From Acidobacteria bacterium 13_2_20CM_57_17 (GTDB lineage: Bacteria; Acidobacteriota; Terriglobia; Acidiferrales; UBA7541): a stretch of 55,316 nucleotides of DNA. Within the stretch, counting starts at the first letter, position 1. Each line of letters starts with the position of its first letter. Where the stretch lies: positions 1 through 55,316 of the forward strand of contig MNDE01000157.1 in assembly GCA_001914785.1 (NCBI GenBank), in the 5' to 3' direction. The notes beneath the pieces were generated by a model. It was not told the origin of the DNA, ran no database searches, and saw only the letters and a program-made list of their open reading frames with translations. Of the stretch, positions 41,340 through 49,754 are shown piece by piece. The position numbers were made by a program, and so were the translations under genes.

Positions 41340-43175
41340 TTACTTTGCGGGGCTCATCGGCGGCGGCGGCAAAAGCGGCAGGCGCTTGGCTTCGCCGCGC
41401 GCTCCGCGTACCTCCAGCTCGTCAAACAGCAGCGACGGCGCCACCACGGAAGCCGGTAAGCCTACTTGCGCTGAGCCAAACGCTCCTAGCGCGGTGCCGG
41501 CAAATCCGTTGTTTTGGCTTTGCATGTAGTTGTAGACAAAATTGTCGTTCCCGATTCCGGTTAGGTTCCGCAGCGCGCGGGTGTTCAATCCGATGACGCG
41601 CGCCCCGCGAATCACCTCTTCCCGGCCGGTTTCAGGGTACACACGGTAAACAACCAGCGGCAGGCGGTCACCGTTCCCGGCGCCTCCGCCATAGCTCGCC
41701 AGAAGCTCGGAGAAATCCTCCTGGTGCAGCAGGCTGATCACGGGATTATCCATTTCGCGCACCACCAGGCAATAGTTCAGTTTTTCCGCGCGGCAGCTGT
41801 CCATAAATTTCTTCTTCAAGTCCGCCGCGGAAAGTGTTTCCGCCGAGAAAAAGAGAAGATTGCTCATCGTCGGCTTGGCATCGTTCAAGAACGCGGCGCG
41901 GCCGTGTCCGTTGGACTGATTGAAATCCGGCCCGGGCCGCCGGGACATCAGCTCGTTCTTTAAGTTGCCGCTATCCACCAGCGTGACTTTCTGGGCGCGG
42001 ACGCCTTCGTTGTCCACGGCATAACCGCCAATCAGCGCCATGCCATGGAAATCTTTTGCGCCCGGATCATCCACAAGGGAAACGCTAGCCGGCAGAACTC
42101 GCGCGCCGAGCCGACCCACCCAATCGCTCTTGCCGCCCAGGTTGCCAAGCATCTGCTCCATGACCGGACTGAAGGAAATCGGAGGACGTGCACCGTTCAC
42201 CGCCGGTCCAAGCACTTGCGCCAGCAGCGGCGCGGCGGCGCGCGCTTCGAAAAGGACCGGCCCGGTATAGTCCTGCGCAGGGGGCGCGGCTCGCAGCGTC
42301 ATGAGCTCGGTGCCGGTAACATTTAATCCTTTACGCACTGTCTCGACGCCGGGCAAGTCGGCCGGACGCGTCGCGTACGTGGTATAAAAATGATTCAGCG
42401 GCACGCCGTCGGCGGCGAACGTGCTCATGCCCGCTTCAATCGCCGCAAAATGCCGGTTCTGGCGGATTTCCGTTCCTTCGCTAGTCAGTAAATATTCCGT
42501 CGCGTACACGAGGTAATAGGTCACGCGCGATTCGTGAATCTCGGAAAACGCGCGCAGCGTGGCCGAAGTGTCGCGCGCTTCCTGATCCCAGTTGCGGCTG
42601 GTCCAATCCGGCGTTTCCCGCGGTTCGATAAGTTGTACCGGCTCCGCCTTCGCGAAATCATCGATATCCGATTGCCGCGCCAGGCTGCTGAGATACGCTT
42701 GCTTGCGCGAGTACGTTTCCACCGCTTCCTTGAACGCCTGATCGGTCGCAATCCACAAGTCCTGCCGCAGCGAATCGTAATCGCGGTCGATTCCCACCTG
42801 GCCCGTCGGCCCGATAAAGCCGCGAAAGCCTTCGTCGCTTACAAAATTCGAGCTGTCCAGCTTGTAACTGCCCACCCGCGCATCCACATCCATGAAGCGG
42901 TTCCGCGTTTGCGTGCTGGACAGTAAGGCGCCGAATTCCGCGACAACTTCGTGGACTTCCAGATCGAGCAAACGGTACTGAACGAAGTACGGCCGCACCG
43001 GCTGGTCGATGTTCGGAATTTTTAATTCCAGGCGACTCTTCGCGCGGGCCATTTCATCACGCATGGCCTGCAGCGTGTGATCGTTATCCGATGGAGCCTG
43101 TGCGCCCGCGGCTGCCCCGGAGCCTATCGCCATCAAAAATAAAATCAGTCCTGCCATTCTCTCTGCGCGTCTCAC
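41340..43175 (-). CDS. Exported TldD/PmbA-family protein without zinc site (TldE-like partner)
   Basis: The 611-residue protein has a signal peptide (about residues 1-26). It matches its upstream neighbour across the length: an N-terminal domain around YFVQYRLLDLEVHEVVAEFGALLSS, DARVGSYKLDSSN, YLLTSEGTEIRQ, and a C-terminal TldD-like half with VDNEGVRAQKVTLVDSGNLKNELMSRR and NQSNGHGR. At the site of the HExxxH it reads ARAAAPLLAQVL, and the late zinc Cys is missing, so it should be catalytically dead, as TldE is in TldD/TldE. The GTG start (GGAGG six bases upstream) overlaps the neighbour's stop by four bases, indicating equal production of a heteromer. Confidence 0.85.
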   Translation of the reverse strand: MRRAERMAGLILFLMAIGSGAAAGAQAPSDNDHTLQAMRDEMARAKSRLELKIPNIDQPVRPYFVQYRLLDLEVHEVVAEFGALLSSTQTRNRFMDVDARVGSYKLDSSNFVSDEGFRGFIGPTGQVGIDRDYDSLRQDLWIATDQAFKEAVETYSRKQAYLSSLARQSDIDDFAKAEPVQLIEPRETPDWTSRNWDQEARDTSATLRAFSEIHESRVTYYLVYATEYLLTSEGTEIRQNRHFAAIEAGMSTFAADGVPLNHFYTTYATRPADLPGVETVRKGLNVTGTELMTLRAAPPAQDYTGPVLFEARAAAPLLAQVLGPAVNGARPPISFSPVMEQMLGNLGGKSDWVGRLGARVLPASVSLVDDPGAKDFHGMALIGGYAVDNEGVRAQKVTLVDSGNLKNELMSRRPGPDFNQSNGHGRAAFLNDAKPTMSNLLFFSAETLSAADLKKKFMDSCRAEKLNYCLVVREMDNPVISLLHQEDFSELLASYGGGAGNGDRLPLVVYRVYPETGREEVIRGARVIGLNTRALRNLTGIGNDNFVYNYMQSQNNGFAGTALGAFGSAQVGLPASVVAPSLLFDELEVRGARGEAKRLPLLPPPPMSPAK

Positions 43176-44908
43176 TGCTGGCCTCCCGTCTTGACGACGT
43201 CGTGCGCGGGCGGCGGCAGGATCGGCGGCCGGTCCGTCGAACTTTCTTTTTTCTGTACTTCCAATTCCGAAGTCAGAATCGCGGGCGAGGCCGCGGCAAC
43301 GGGAACGGAGCCCGATTCCGCGCCGCAGTAACCGTTGAAAACCTCCGGCGTATCTCCCGTCGCAACAATCTTCGTCAGCGCCGCGAGCGGCGTGCCCACA
43401 ATATCCACTCCGCGCACCAATTCGTCAGGCCGTCCGTCCGGAAAAACTTTGTAGACCACCAGCGGCAACACTTGAAACGCCTGCGGCTGTCCGCGTCCGG
43501 TGAACGTAAATCCGCCGGCGATGTCGTCGATCAACAATCCAAACGGTTTGCCCTGCGCTTTGATCAATTCAATCAGCTTGGCGCGGAGTTGCGCGTTCGT
43601 TACCGTTTTGCTGCTCTGCACGATCAAGTTGCCTTGGCGCGAAACCGGCGTGGCGCCGAGCTGCCGCCTGCCATGCCCGTTCGAATGCTGAAACCCGACC
43701 AGCGGCGAGCGCGACATCTCGAAATTTTTCAGCACGCCATGCTCCACCAATGGCACGCGCTGCGCCGGCACGCCTTCATCATCAAACTGGTAGTAACCCA
43801 GCAGGTCCTGCTTGCCGAGCTTTCTCATCGTCGTGTCGTCGGTGATGCTCAGAAACTCCGGCAAAATTTGCTCGCCCACTTTTTTCGAAAACGTTTGTCC
43901 CTCGGTCACATCTTTTTGGCGATGGCCTTCGGCGCGATGCCCGAAGACTTCATGGAAAAACACCGCCGCGGCGCGTCCTGTCAGCAACGCCGGCCCCACT
44001 GTCGGATCGTTAATGGGCGCGGCGACCAGCCCTTCCAACTCCTTACGCATCGTGGCTTCGGCCGCGTACACCGCTTTGTCGTCAGGCGCGTCCTTGGCGT
44101 CCACCCAATCGAAATTGTAGTAGCGGTCGATGTCCATGCCGTCCGGCGCTTTACCCTGGATGAACAACTCGAGACGGTAGCGAATCTGCCCGAATTGCAG
44201 TTGCGTGCCCTCGCTGGTCACCTGATACGCGTTTTGCGCTTGCGCCGAGAACGTCACGATGGAATTGATAATCGCCGGCGATTCGCGAAAGGCCTTGGTG
44301 TACGCTCGGACTTTTTCCTCCCAAGGCTGGCGATCCACGGCGAGGGAAACCTGCGGTCCAATGGAGGTGTGCGGCTCTTCGCGCGAGAAATCCGGCGCGC
44401 GCCCTTCTGCCGTCTCTACTTTTACTTCCTTGCCCGTCTTGATCTTGATCAGCGCTTCGGACGCGGCCCGGTACTGTTTGTCGGTCTCCAGCCAAATCGT
44501 CCTGCGCAGCACTTCGGCGTCATCGTCGATCGGCACGGGCGCAACCCCGCCGCTCTGCTGTTGCCGTTCGCCGACCTTGTGGGTGTTGTCGAGCTTGTAG
44601 TCGTTGACGCGAACCGAAACTTCCAGCCACCGGTTGCGGGCGGCGTTGCTGTTGAGCAGCGCACCGTTCGAGCCGGACACATCCGCGCGCTGTGTCTCCG
44701 TTACCGTGTATGCCAGGTAGTAGACCGGCGGATCCAGCGTGCCCAAAGTCTTCATCGAGCGTTCCAGTTCCGCTTGCAGCGCCGCAAGCAGCGGCGAGCG
44801 CTTCGCCGGCATGTCCGGTGGCGCGGCGTGCGCCGAATGCGCCATACCGGAAAGGAGAGCAAGCGCACAAAGGAAGGGAGTCACGCAACTACGAATCGAT
44901 ATGCTCAA
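43172..44908 (-). CDS. Exported TldD/PmbA-family zinc metallopeptidase
   Basis: The 578-residue product starts at TTG 44906-44908 (GAGG five bases upstream), which yields a signal peptide MSISIRSCVTPFLCALALLSGMAHS. The frame opens 23 residues earlier, without support. The zinc motif HEVFGHRAEGHRQ lies near residue 305 (HExxxH), and the third ligand Cys is in NGYCGAESGSVPV near residue 540. TldD/PmbA peptidases are usually cytoplasmic and act as TldD/TldE pairs that degrade unfolded peptides or mature RiPPs. Here both members are exported. The gene is translationally coupled to the zinc-less paralogue downstream. Confidence 0.88.
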   Translation of the reverse strand: MSISIRSCVTPFLCALALLSGMAHSAHAAPPDMPAKRSPLLAALQAELERSMKTLGTLDPPVYYLAYTVTETQRADVSGSNGALLNSNAARNRWLEVSVRVNDYKLDNTHKVGERQQQSGGVAPVPIDDDAEVLRRTIWLETDKQYRAASEALIKIKTGKEVKVETAEGRAPDFSREEPHTSIGPQVSLAVDRQPWEEKVRAYTKAFRESPAIINSIVTFSAQAQNAYQVTSEGTQLQFGQIRYRLELFIQGKAPDGMDIDRYYNFDWVDAKDAPDDKAVYAAEATMRKELEGLVAAPINDPTVGPALLTGRAAAVFFHEVFGHRAEGHRQKDVTEGQTFSKKVGEQILPEFLSITDDTTMRKLGKQDLLGYYQFDDEGVPAQRVPLVEHGVLKNFEMSRSPLVGFQHSNGHGRRQLGATPVSRQGNLIVQSSKTVTNAQLRAKLIELIKAQGKPFGLLIDDIAGGFTFTGRGQPQAFQVLPLVVYKVFPDGRPDELVRGVDIVGTPLAALTKIVATGDTPEVFNGYCGAESGSVPVAAASPAILTSELEVQKKESSTDRPPILPPPAHDVVKTGGQQ

Positions 44909-45160
44909 GGATGCCTCACTCGGAATTAGACGGGACCGCGAAACATTCAGTGTACGCCACCGTTGCGGGTCGCACAAAGCAGGGAAAGAGAGCGCCGCTG
45001 ATCAAATGACACTCGTTGGATGGCTTCGCCGTGCTTGCGGTTGCACCCTCAAGGAAAAATCGCCCCTGCAACTCGGTGCGAGAATGAACGCCGTTGTTTC
45101 CTAAGCAACTCGTCGTGCGCTTCAGTTGAAGTGCGCCAAGGGCCGCGCCACAATTTCTTC

Positions 45161-45550
45161 ATGCGCTCTCTTGTCGGCCTTCTGGTATGTGCCGCCCTTT
45201 TCTTTGTCGTTTACCAGATCTTTTTGAAGAAAATGCCGGCGACTGACCAAGGCACGGCGTCCACGCAGGCCATCACCCTGATCGGCGTTCGAAGCGACCT
45301 CCTGCGGATTGCCGAGGCGGAACGCGCCTACATCGCCATCAACGGCCATTGCACTCCGCTCGACGAGCTCATGTCCTCCGGTTCTCTTTCCATGACCCGC
45401 TCCGAGCGCGACGGCTACTCCTACTCCGTCGAATGTTTCGGCGGCGAATTCACGGCCGCTGCGCATCATTCGCCCGCACCTGCCAGCTCGCCCATTCGCT
45501 ATCCCAATTTCGCCGTCGACGCCACCATGCAAATCCACGAAATTGACTGA
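45161..45550 (+). CDS. Small membrane-anchored protein, function unknown (pilin-like layout)
   Basis: A 129-residue protein with one N-terminal helix (RSLVGLLVCAALFFVVYQIFL, about residues 2-22) and an exported soluble part. The stretch LLRIAEAERAYIAINGHCTPLDEL (about residues 48-71) followed by RDGYSYSVECFGGEF resembles the post-helix part of pilin-like proteins, including two cysteines that could form a disulfide. There is no recognisable prepilin cleavage site. I start at ATG 45161; the frame is open further upstream, but no ribosome binding site supports either start. Family not recognised. Confidence 0.6.
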   Translation: MRSLVGLLVCAALFFVVYQIFLKKMPATDQGTASTQAITLIGVRSDLLRIAEAERAYIAINGHCTPLDELMSSGSLSMTRSERDGYSYSVECFGGEFTAAAHHSPAPASSPIRYPNFAVDATMQIHEID

Positions 45551-45721
45551 CCGCCGGTGAGGAGTGGCATCTGCCCTGAGCAGCACATGCCGAGAGACTT
45601 CACTCATAACTTCCGGGAACTTTTCCTGTTGACTCCGCGTACCTCTCATTGAAAGCGGTTCCCCCAACAAAACGCGCCCGCCGGCGGCGGGCGACCAAAC
45701 GAAGGAAAGAAGGATCACACT

Positions 45722-46078
45722 ATGGGCGGAGAATTGATTGGATTGGTGGCCGTGACGCTGGGGATGGGTGTCCCCCTCGGCGCACTGTATACGTATTACC
45801 GGGTCCGCAAGCTTCGAAGCGAAGAGCGGCTCGCGGCGATTGCCCGCGGAGTCGACATTCCGATGGAGCCTGAGTTGAACCAGGCGGCGCGGTCCCGCCG
45901 TTCCGGCATTTTGCTGGTCAGCGGAGCGCTTGGCTACCTCGCGACTTTTGGATTGATTGCCAGCATCCAAGCGGACCGCGACATCTGGACCGTTGCAGCG
46001 TTCGGCATCATTCCTCTTGCGGTTGGACTCGGCTACTTCGTGGACTGGTCCATGATCCGCCGCGACGCCCGGGCTTGA
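45722..46078 (+). CDS. DUF6249-like small membrane protein
   Basis: The 118-residue protein has an N-terminal helix (LIGLVAVTLGMGVPLGALYTYYRVRK), a charged middle (RKLRSEERLAAIARGVDIPMEP) and two more helices. This resembles the DUF6249 layout of helix, 'KxRxEExxAxIAKGxxIP' motif and membrane pair; the function is unknown. ATG 45722 has AAGGA about seven bases upstream. A bidirectional terminator lies 30 bases after the stop. Confidence 0.75.
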   Translation: MGGELIGLVAVTLGMGVPLGALYTYYRVRKLRSEERLAAIARGVDIPMEPELNQAARSRRSGILLVSGALGYLATFGLIASIQADRDIWTVAAFGIIPLAVGLGYFVDWSMIRRDARA

Positions 46079-46107
46079 GAAAAGAGGAATCAGCGTTCCA
46101 ATAAAAA

Positions 46108-46146
46108 GCGGATCGGTCTTCACATTTTTGTGAAGAGCCGGTCCGC
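46108..46146. terminator. Bidirectional terminator between convergent genes
   Basis: GCGGATCGGTCTTCAC and GTGAAGAGCCGGTCCGC form a long stem (16-17 bases with two mismatches or G-U pairs) around ATTTTT. T-rich sequence follows on the plus strand and A-rich precedes it, so it can serve both the DUF6249-like gene and the convergent GDYXXLXY gene. Confidence 0.8.
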
Positions 46147-46159
46147 ATTTCATTTTGCT

Positions 46160-46690
46160 TCATTTGATTTCGAGGGGAGTGAATTTGTCTCCGCGCTTCA
46201 CTGCCAGCCGGATTGGACGTGGCGGGCCCTTCTTAGGAACGGTTACCTCGACCCACAATTCTTCGCCTTGCTGCCGCCGCGAAGGATCGACTGCGTGTTC
46301 CGGCAAAAAATAAGCCACCGGCTCGCTGAGGGCCGCCACCATATCTCCGTTGCGCGCTCTCCATCTCGTTACGCTCAGGCCGGTCGGTTGGGGTGCGGAG
46401 CTTGCCACCAAGTGTCCATTCTCGGCGTACAAATAAACATCCCGCATGTCGCCCCAGAAATTGCCTTGAATTGATTTCGGCGGCTGGGAAGCGCCGTAGA
46501 CCCGATCCGCATCCACGCGCAATCGCACGCTCAAATACCGGCCGCGAATCGGCAGGTCAGGATCGTAAGCCACGGTCTGCGCCCAGACCCGCGGAAAGCG
46601 CGCGCGATCGATGGCATATTTCGCCGCCAGACTCCCGACAATCGCCAGTTGCAGCACCGCCAGGAGAATCCCCTTGCGTGAAAGTTTCAT
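46160..46690 (-). CDS. GDYXXLXY domain protein
   Basis: The 176-residue protein has one N-terminal helix (about residues 7-24) and a beta-rich exported domain with YDPDLPIRGRYLSVRLRV near residue 42, where the family name motif (G-D/R-Y-x-x-L-x-Y/V) lies; here it reads GRYLSVRL, so it is a divergent member. The C-terminal EELWVEVTVPKKGPPRPIRLAVKRGDKFTPL repeats the pattern. The ATG (GGAGGA upstream) overlaps the DUF2157 gene end by four bases. The pair is conserved in many bacteria; function unknown. Confidence 0.8.
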   Translation of the reverse strand: MKLSRKGILLAVLQLAIVGSLAAKYAIDRARFPRVWAQTVAYDPDLPIRGRYLSVRLRVDADRVYGASQPPKSIQGNFWGDMRDVYLYAENGHLVASSAPQPTGLSVTRWRARNGDMVAALSEPVAYFLPEHAVDPSRRQQGEELWVEVTVPKKGPPRPIRLAVKRGDKFTPLEIK

Positions 46691-47853
46691 AGCGTTCCTC
46701 CCGCGACTCGCGCCACCAGTTGCCGCCGCGTTCGCTCCAGCACCCAGCCACCGAACAGGAACAACACACCAAGGCCGATCAGGCTCGCGGAACGCCCGAG
46801 CTTATCCATAACGTTCGAGAAATAGAAAAAGATCACCGTCAAGGCAAACCCTGCGACTCCCAGGTTGATGCGCTCTCGCCTCCGGTCCACCAGTCCCCAC
46901 GCCACCATGGCGAGCGCCCCGACTCCGGCCCAAAAATACGGGCCTAGAGAATTCCACGCAAATATCGGCAGCTTGTCACTGGCATTTCCATTCCTGGCGT
47001 GAAATGTTCCAATCACCAGAACCCAGACCGCCGCCAGTGCGTTTGTCCACGCCGCTTTCTTGCGCAGCGCATAAGCCAATGCCAGAGGCCCGCAGATCGC
47101 AATGGTCCAGCCAGTGATTTGCAGAAAAGAGGAAACCGGCGGGCGATTCTGCCACCATCCCCAGTATCCCCGGCCTTCGACAAATGCCCAGAGGCTGAGA
47201 GGCAATACGGCAAGCCCGCCGATCCACGCGAGCGCGCGGCGCGTGCTGGAGTCTTCCTGGCTCGTTCTGGCGCTCAAGTAAGTGATTGCGATCAGCACCA
47301 GCGCTTCGGTGATCAACCGGTTGCTCACCGCAAATCCCTGAGTGCGCACTTCCCACTCGCCTACAAGCCATCCAGGCACGAGCAATGCCAGTAGCGCCGC
47401 TTGCGTCCAATGCCGCAGCAGAAGCCACCCGGCAAGCGCGCCGATCGCCCACATCAGAATGCCGCTTGGCCAATGCTCTTGCAGATTGAAAATTTGCGCG
47501 GTCAGAAAAGTCCCCGCGCCGACGCAAACGGTCCCGATGGCGTAGAACGTCGTTGAGAGCGCCGGGAATCGCTCCTGCGTGAATGCCCCAACAAGAGGAA
47601 ACACTGCCACCAGGATCATGACCAGCATGAAACGCCACGCCGGTGAAAGCTCATCCCAGTGGGCGGCCACGAACAGCAAGACACCCGCGCAAAGCAGCAG
47701 CCCGCCGAGTGCCACGGCCAGCAGCACAGGCCAGCGCAGACGCTCGCCAGAACTGTCCGACTCCTCAAATGTTCGAATGCGTGACGCCGTGCCTGCATCC
47801 ACCACCCCGGCTGAAACCCATCGCTCCAGCCGTTTCTTCAGTGAATCGGCCAT
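46687..47853 (-). CDS. DUF2157 membrane protein
   Basis: The 388-residue protein has a short soluble N-terminus (RLERWVSAGVVDAGTASRIRTFEE, about residues 6-29) and about ten membrane helices, beginning WPVLLAVALGGLLLCAGVLLFVAAHWDELSPAWRF, which is the DUF2157 signature. It is paired with a GDYXXLXY gene. Elsewhere a DUF4401 gene often lies with them; none is seen here. Function unknown. The ATG has GGAGGG seven bases upstream. Confidence 0.87.
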   Translation of the reverse strand: MADSLKKRLERWVSAGVVDAGTASRIRTFEESDSSGERLRWPVLLAVALGGLLLCAGVLLFVAAHWDELSPAWRFMLVMILVAVFPLVGAFTQERFPALSTTFYAIGTVCVGAGTFLTAQIFNLQEHWPSGILMWAIGALAGWLLLRHWTQAALLALLVPGWLVGEWEVRTQGFAVSNRLITEALVLIAITYLSARTSQEDSSTRRALAWIGGLAVLPLSLWAFVEGRGYWGWWQNRPPVSSFLQITGWTIAICGPLALAYALRKKAAWTNALAAVWVLVIGTFHARNGNASDKLPIFAWNSLGPYFWAGVGALAMVAWGLVDRRRERINLGVAGFALTVIFFYFSNVMDKLGRSASLIGLGVLFLFGGWVLERTRRQLVARVAGGTL

Positions 47854-47911
47854 GCGAGGCCCTCCTCTCGCCAGCTACTTTTCGCCAGCAGAACATACTG
47901 GCGCTTCTTGC

Positions 47912-48109
47912 TCACGGCGCGCGCTTTTGGTCCACCACCAGCACGCCGGCTTCGGCGTAGTTCGTTGCCGGTACATCATGAAACGATACGTGAATGTTCT
48001 CCCGCTTGGCCTTGCCATCTTCGATTAGCACGGACGTGACGCGCTCCGCGATTTTCCGTTTTTGCTCCGGCGTCCGGCCTTCTACCCAGGTAACCTGCAC
48101 GTGCGGCAT
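47912..48109 (-). CDS. 4-oxalocrotonate tautomerase family protein
   Basis: The 65-residue protein starts MPHVQVTWVEGRTPEQKRKIAERVTSVL; after removal of Met, Pro1 would be the catalytic base. The family hexamer core and a final ENIHVSFHDVPATNYAEAGVL fit tautomerases of about 62 residues. The frame continues 19 codons upstream, but only ATG 48109 puts Pro at position 2, so that start is decisive. The substrate is unknown. It stands alone between the DUF2157 gene and the divergent zinc-ribbon gene. Confidence 0.85.
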   Translation of the reverse strand: MPHVQVTWVEGRTPEQKRKIAERVTSVLIEDGKAKRENIHVSFHDVPATNYAEAGVLVVDQKRAP

Positions 48110-48227
48110 GTCTCTTTCCTCCTTAGAACGGGCAACTTCGTATTTCTTGCATGCAATCTCAGGCATTCTATCCGCCGCCGCGGTTCCCGCAAAGTCCGCC
48201 GCGACCCTGTGCTAGAATTGTTTGCTC

Positions 48228-49004
48228 ATGCATCCCGCCATTCCTCACTTGATCGAGCTGCAGCGCGTCGACCACCAGATTGCCGTGTTGCGCGCAGAGC
48301 TGGAAGCGTTTCCAAAACGCATCCGTGACGCGGAAACCAAACTCGGCGGCGCCCGCGCCGGTGTTGCTTCCGCGAAAGAGGCGTACACGCAGATCATCAC
48401 GGAACGCAAGAAGTTCGAGCTTGACGTGCAGCAGTGGAAAGACCGCGCGCGAAAATACCGCGACCAAAGCGGGGCGGTAAAAACCAACGAAGCTTTCAAG
48501 GCATTGCAACACGAAATCGCCAACGCCGAAGCCGAAGTTGCCAAAGCCGAAGACCGCCAGCTGGAAGTGATGATGGCCGCGGAAGAAACCGAGCGCCGGG
48601 TGAAGATCACGGAGTCGCGGCTGAAGGAAGCCGAGCAGGCCGTCGCGGCGGAGCGAAAAGAGATTCAGGCGCAGGGCACGGAAAAAAAGAAACAATTGGA
48701 GACCGCCACGGCCGAGCGCGAAAAAATCATCGCGCCGGTGCCGGAAGATTTGCGCGAACTGTACGCGCGCATCGCCAAACGACACAACGGCATGGCCATG
48801 GCCGAAGCCCGCGACGGCCAGTGCCGCGGCTGCGGCATGCGCGTCCTTCCGCACATTCTTCAGGAACTGGCCACGGAAACCAACGAAGAAGTTTACCGCT
48901 GCGAGAGCTGCGGACTTATCCTGTACACCCTGGAACCGATTCCTGTTGCGAATCCCGCGCCTGGTTCCGCAAATACTTCCTCGGCGGCTTCGACAAACTC
49001 CTGA
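48228..49004 (+). CDS. Coiled-coil C4 zinc-ribbon protein (COG1579/CdsZ type)
   Basis: The 258-residue protein is nearly all coiled coil from residue 8 to about 190 (LIELQRVDHQIAVLRAELEAFPKRIRDAETKL onward), followed by a zinc ribbon with CRGCGMRVLPHIL...VYRCESCGLILY (Cys about 204, 207, 228 and 231). This is the COG1579 layout; members bind nucleic acid or act in RNA-linked processes. The stop overlaps the RNase HI start by one base (TGATG), so the two proteins are made together. ATG 48228 is preferred over a TTG two codons earlier. Confidence 0.87.
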   Translation: MHPAIPHLIELQRVDHQIAVLRAELEAFPKRIRDAETKLGGARAGVASAKEAYTQIITERKKFELDVQQWKDRARKYRDQSGAVKTNEAFKALQHEIANAEAEVAKAEDRQLEVMMAAEETERRVKITESRLKEAEQAVAAERKEIQAQGTEKKKQLETATAEREKIIAPVPEDLRELYARIAKRHNGMAMAEARDGQCRGCGMRVLPHILQELATETNEEVYRCESCGLILYTLEPIPVANPAPGSANTSSAASTNS

Positions 49005-49717
49005 TGCCGCGCCGCCCGCCAACTCCCCGTGGAAAAGATTTGTTCGCCGAGGCTCACGCGGAGCCCAAGCCCGCCGCTGCTACGCACCGCGCAAACATTG
49101 ACGGCGGCTCGCGCGGCAATCCCGGGCCCGCTGCTTATGGCGTGGTGATACGCGATGGGCGCGGCGAAATCGTCGCCAAGCTGAAAAAATATATTGGCCG
49201 CATGACCAACAACGTTGCCGAATACTACGGCTTGATCGCGGCGATGGACTACGCGCAATCGCACGGCATTCGCGCGCTGCGCATTGAGAGCGATTCCGAG
49301 CTTCTCGTCAAGCAAATGCGCGGGCAGTACAAAGTGAAAAGCGAGGATCTGCGTCCGCTTTTCGAACGCGCTCAGAAAATGTCGAAAGGATTCGATTCTT
49401 TCCGCATCGAGCACGTTTACCGCGAACAGAACCGCGAAGCCGACGCGCTCGCCAACGAAGCGCTGGATGAAACCGAAGGAAAAGCTTCCGGCTCGGCAGC
49501 GGCAAAAAAAACTGAATTGGCTGGCTCCAAAACCTCGTCGGCCAGCCCGAAATCTGAACCGGCTAGATCGAAAACTGAAGCCGTTAGCTCCAAACCGGAG
49601 CCGCGAAAGATTCAAGCGCGTTTTCGCGGCGGCGTTCTTTATCTGCTGGAAGACGTCGAATTGCCGGACGGCATGGTGGTCGACGTTTCCATTCACCTGC
49701 GCCCAAAGCCTGTTTGA
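49004..49717 (+). CDS. rnhA: RNase HI with C-terminal DUF104-like domain
   Basis: The 237-residue protein has the RNase H core at about residues 28-155: ANIDGGSRGNPGPAAYG (first Asp), NNVAEYYGLIAAMDYA (Glu), RIESDSELLVKQMRGQY (Asp) and READALANEAL (last Asp). A low-complexity linker (about 160-200, repeats of Lys/Ser/Ala/Pro) leads to KIQARFRGGVLYLLEDVELPDGMVVDVSIHLRPKP. That end matches the short DUF104 (AF2212-like antitoxin) domain. The enzyme cleaves RNA in RNA/DNA hybrids. The extra domain is unusual. It is coupled to the zinc-ribbon gene upstream by a one-base overlap. Confidence 0.88.
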   Translation: MPRRPPTPRGKDLFAEAHAEPKPAAATHRANIDGGSRGNPGPAAYGVVIRDGRGEIVAKLKKYIGRMTNNVAEYYGLIAAMDYAQSHGIRALRIESDSELLVKQMRGQYKVKSEDLRPLFERAQKMSKGFDSFRIEHVYREQNREADALANEALDETEGKASGSAAAKKTELAGSKTSSASPKSEPARSKTEAVSSKPEPRKIQARFRGGVLYLLEDVELPDGMVVDVSIHLRPKPV

Positions 49718-49754
49718 TTTGTCCTCGCCGCGATTTTTTTCGCAGCGGCTGGAA

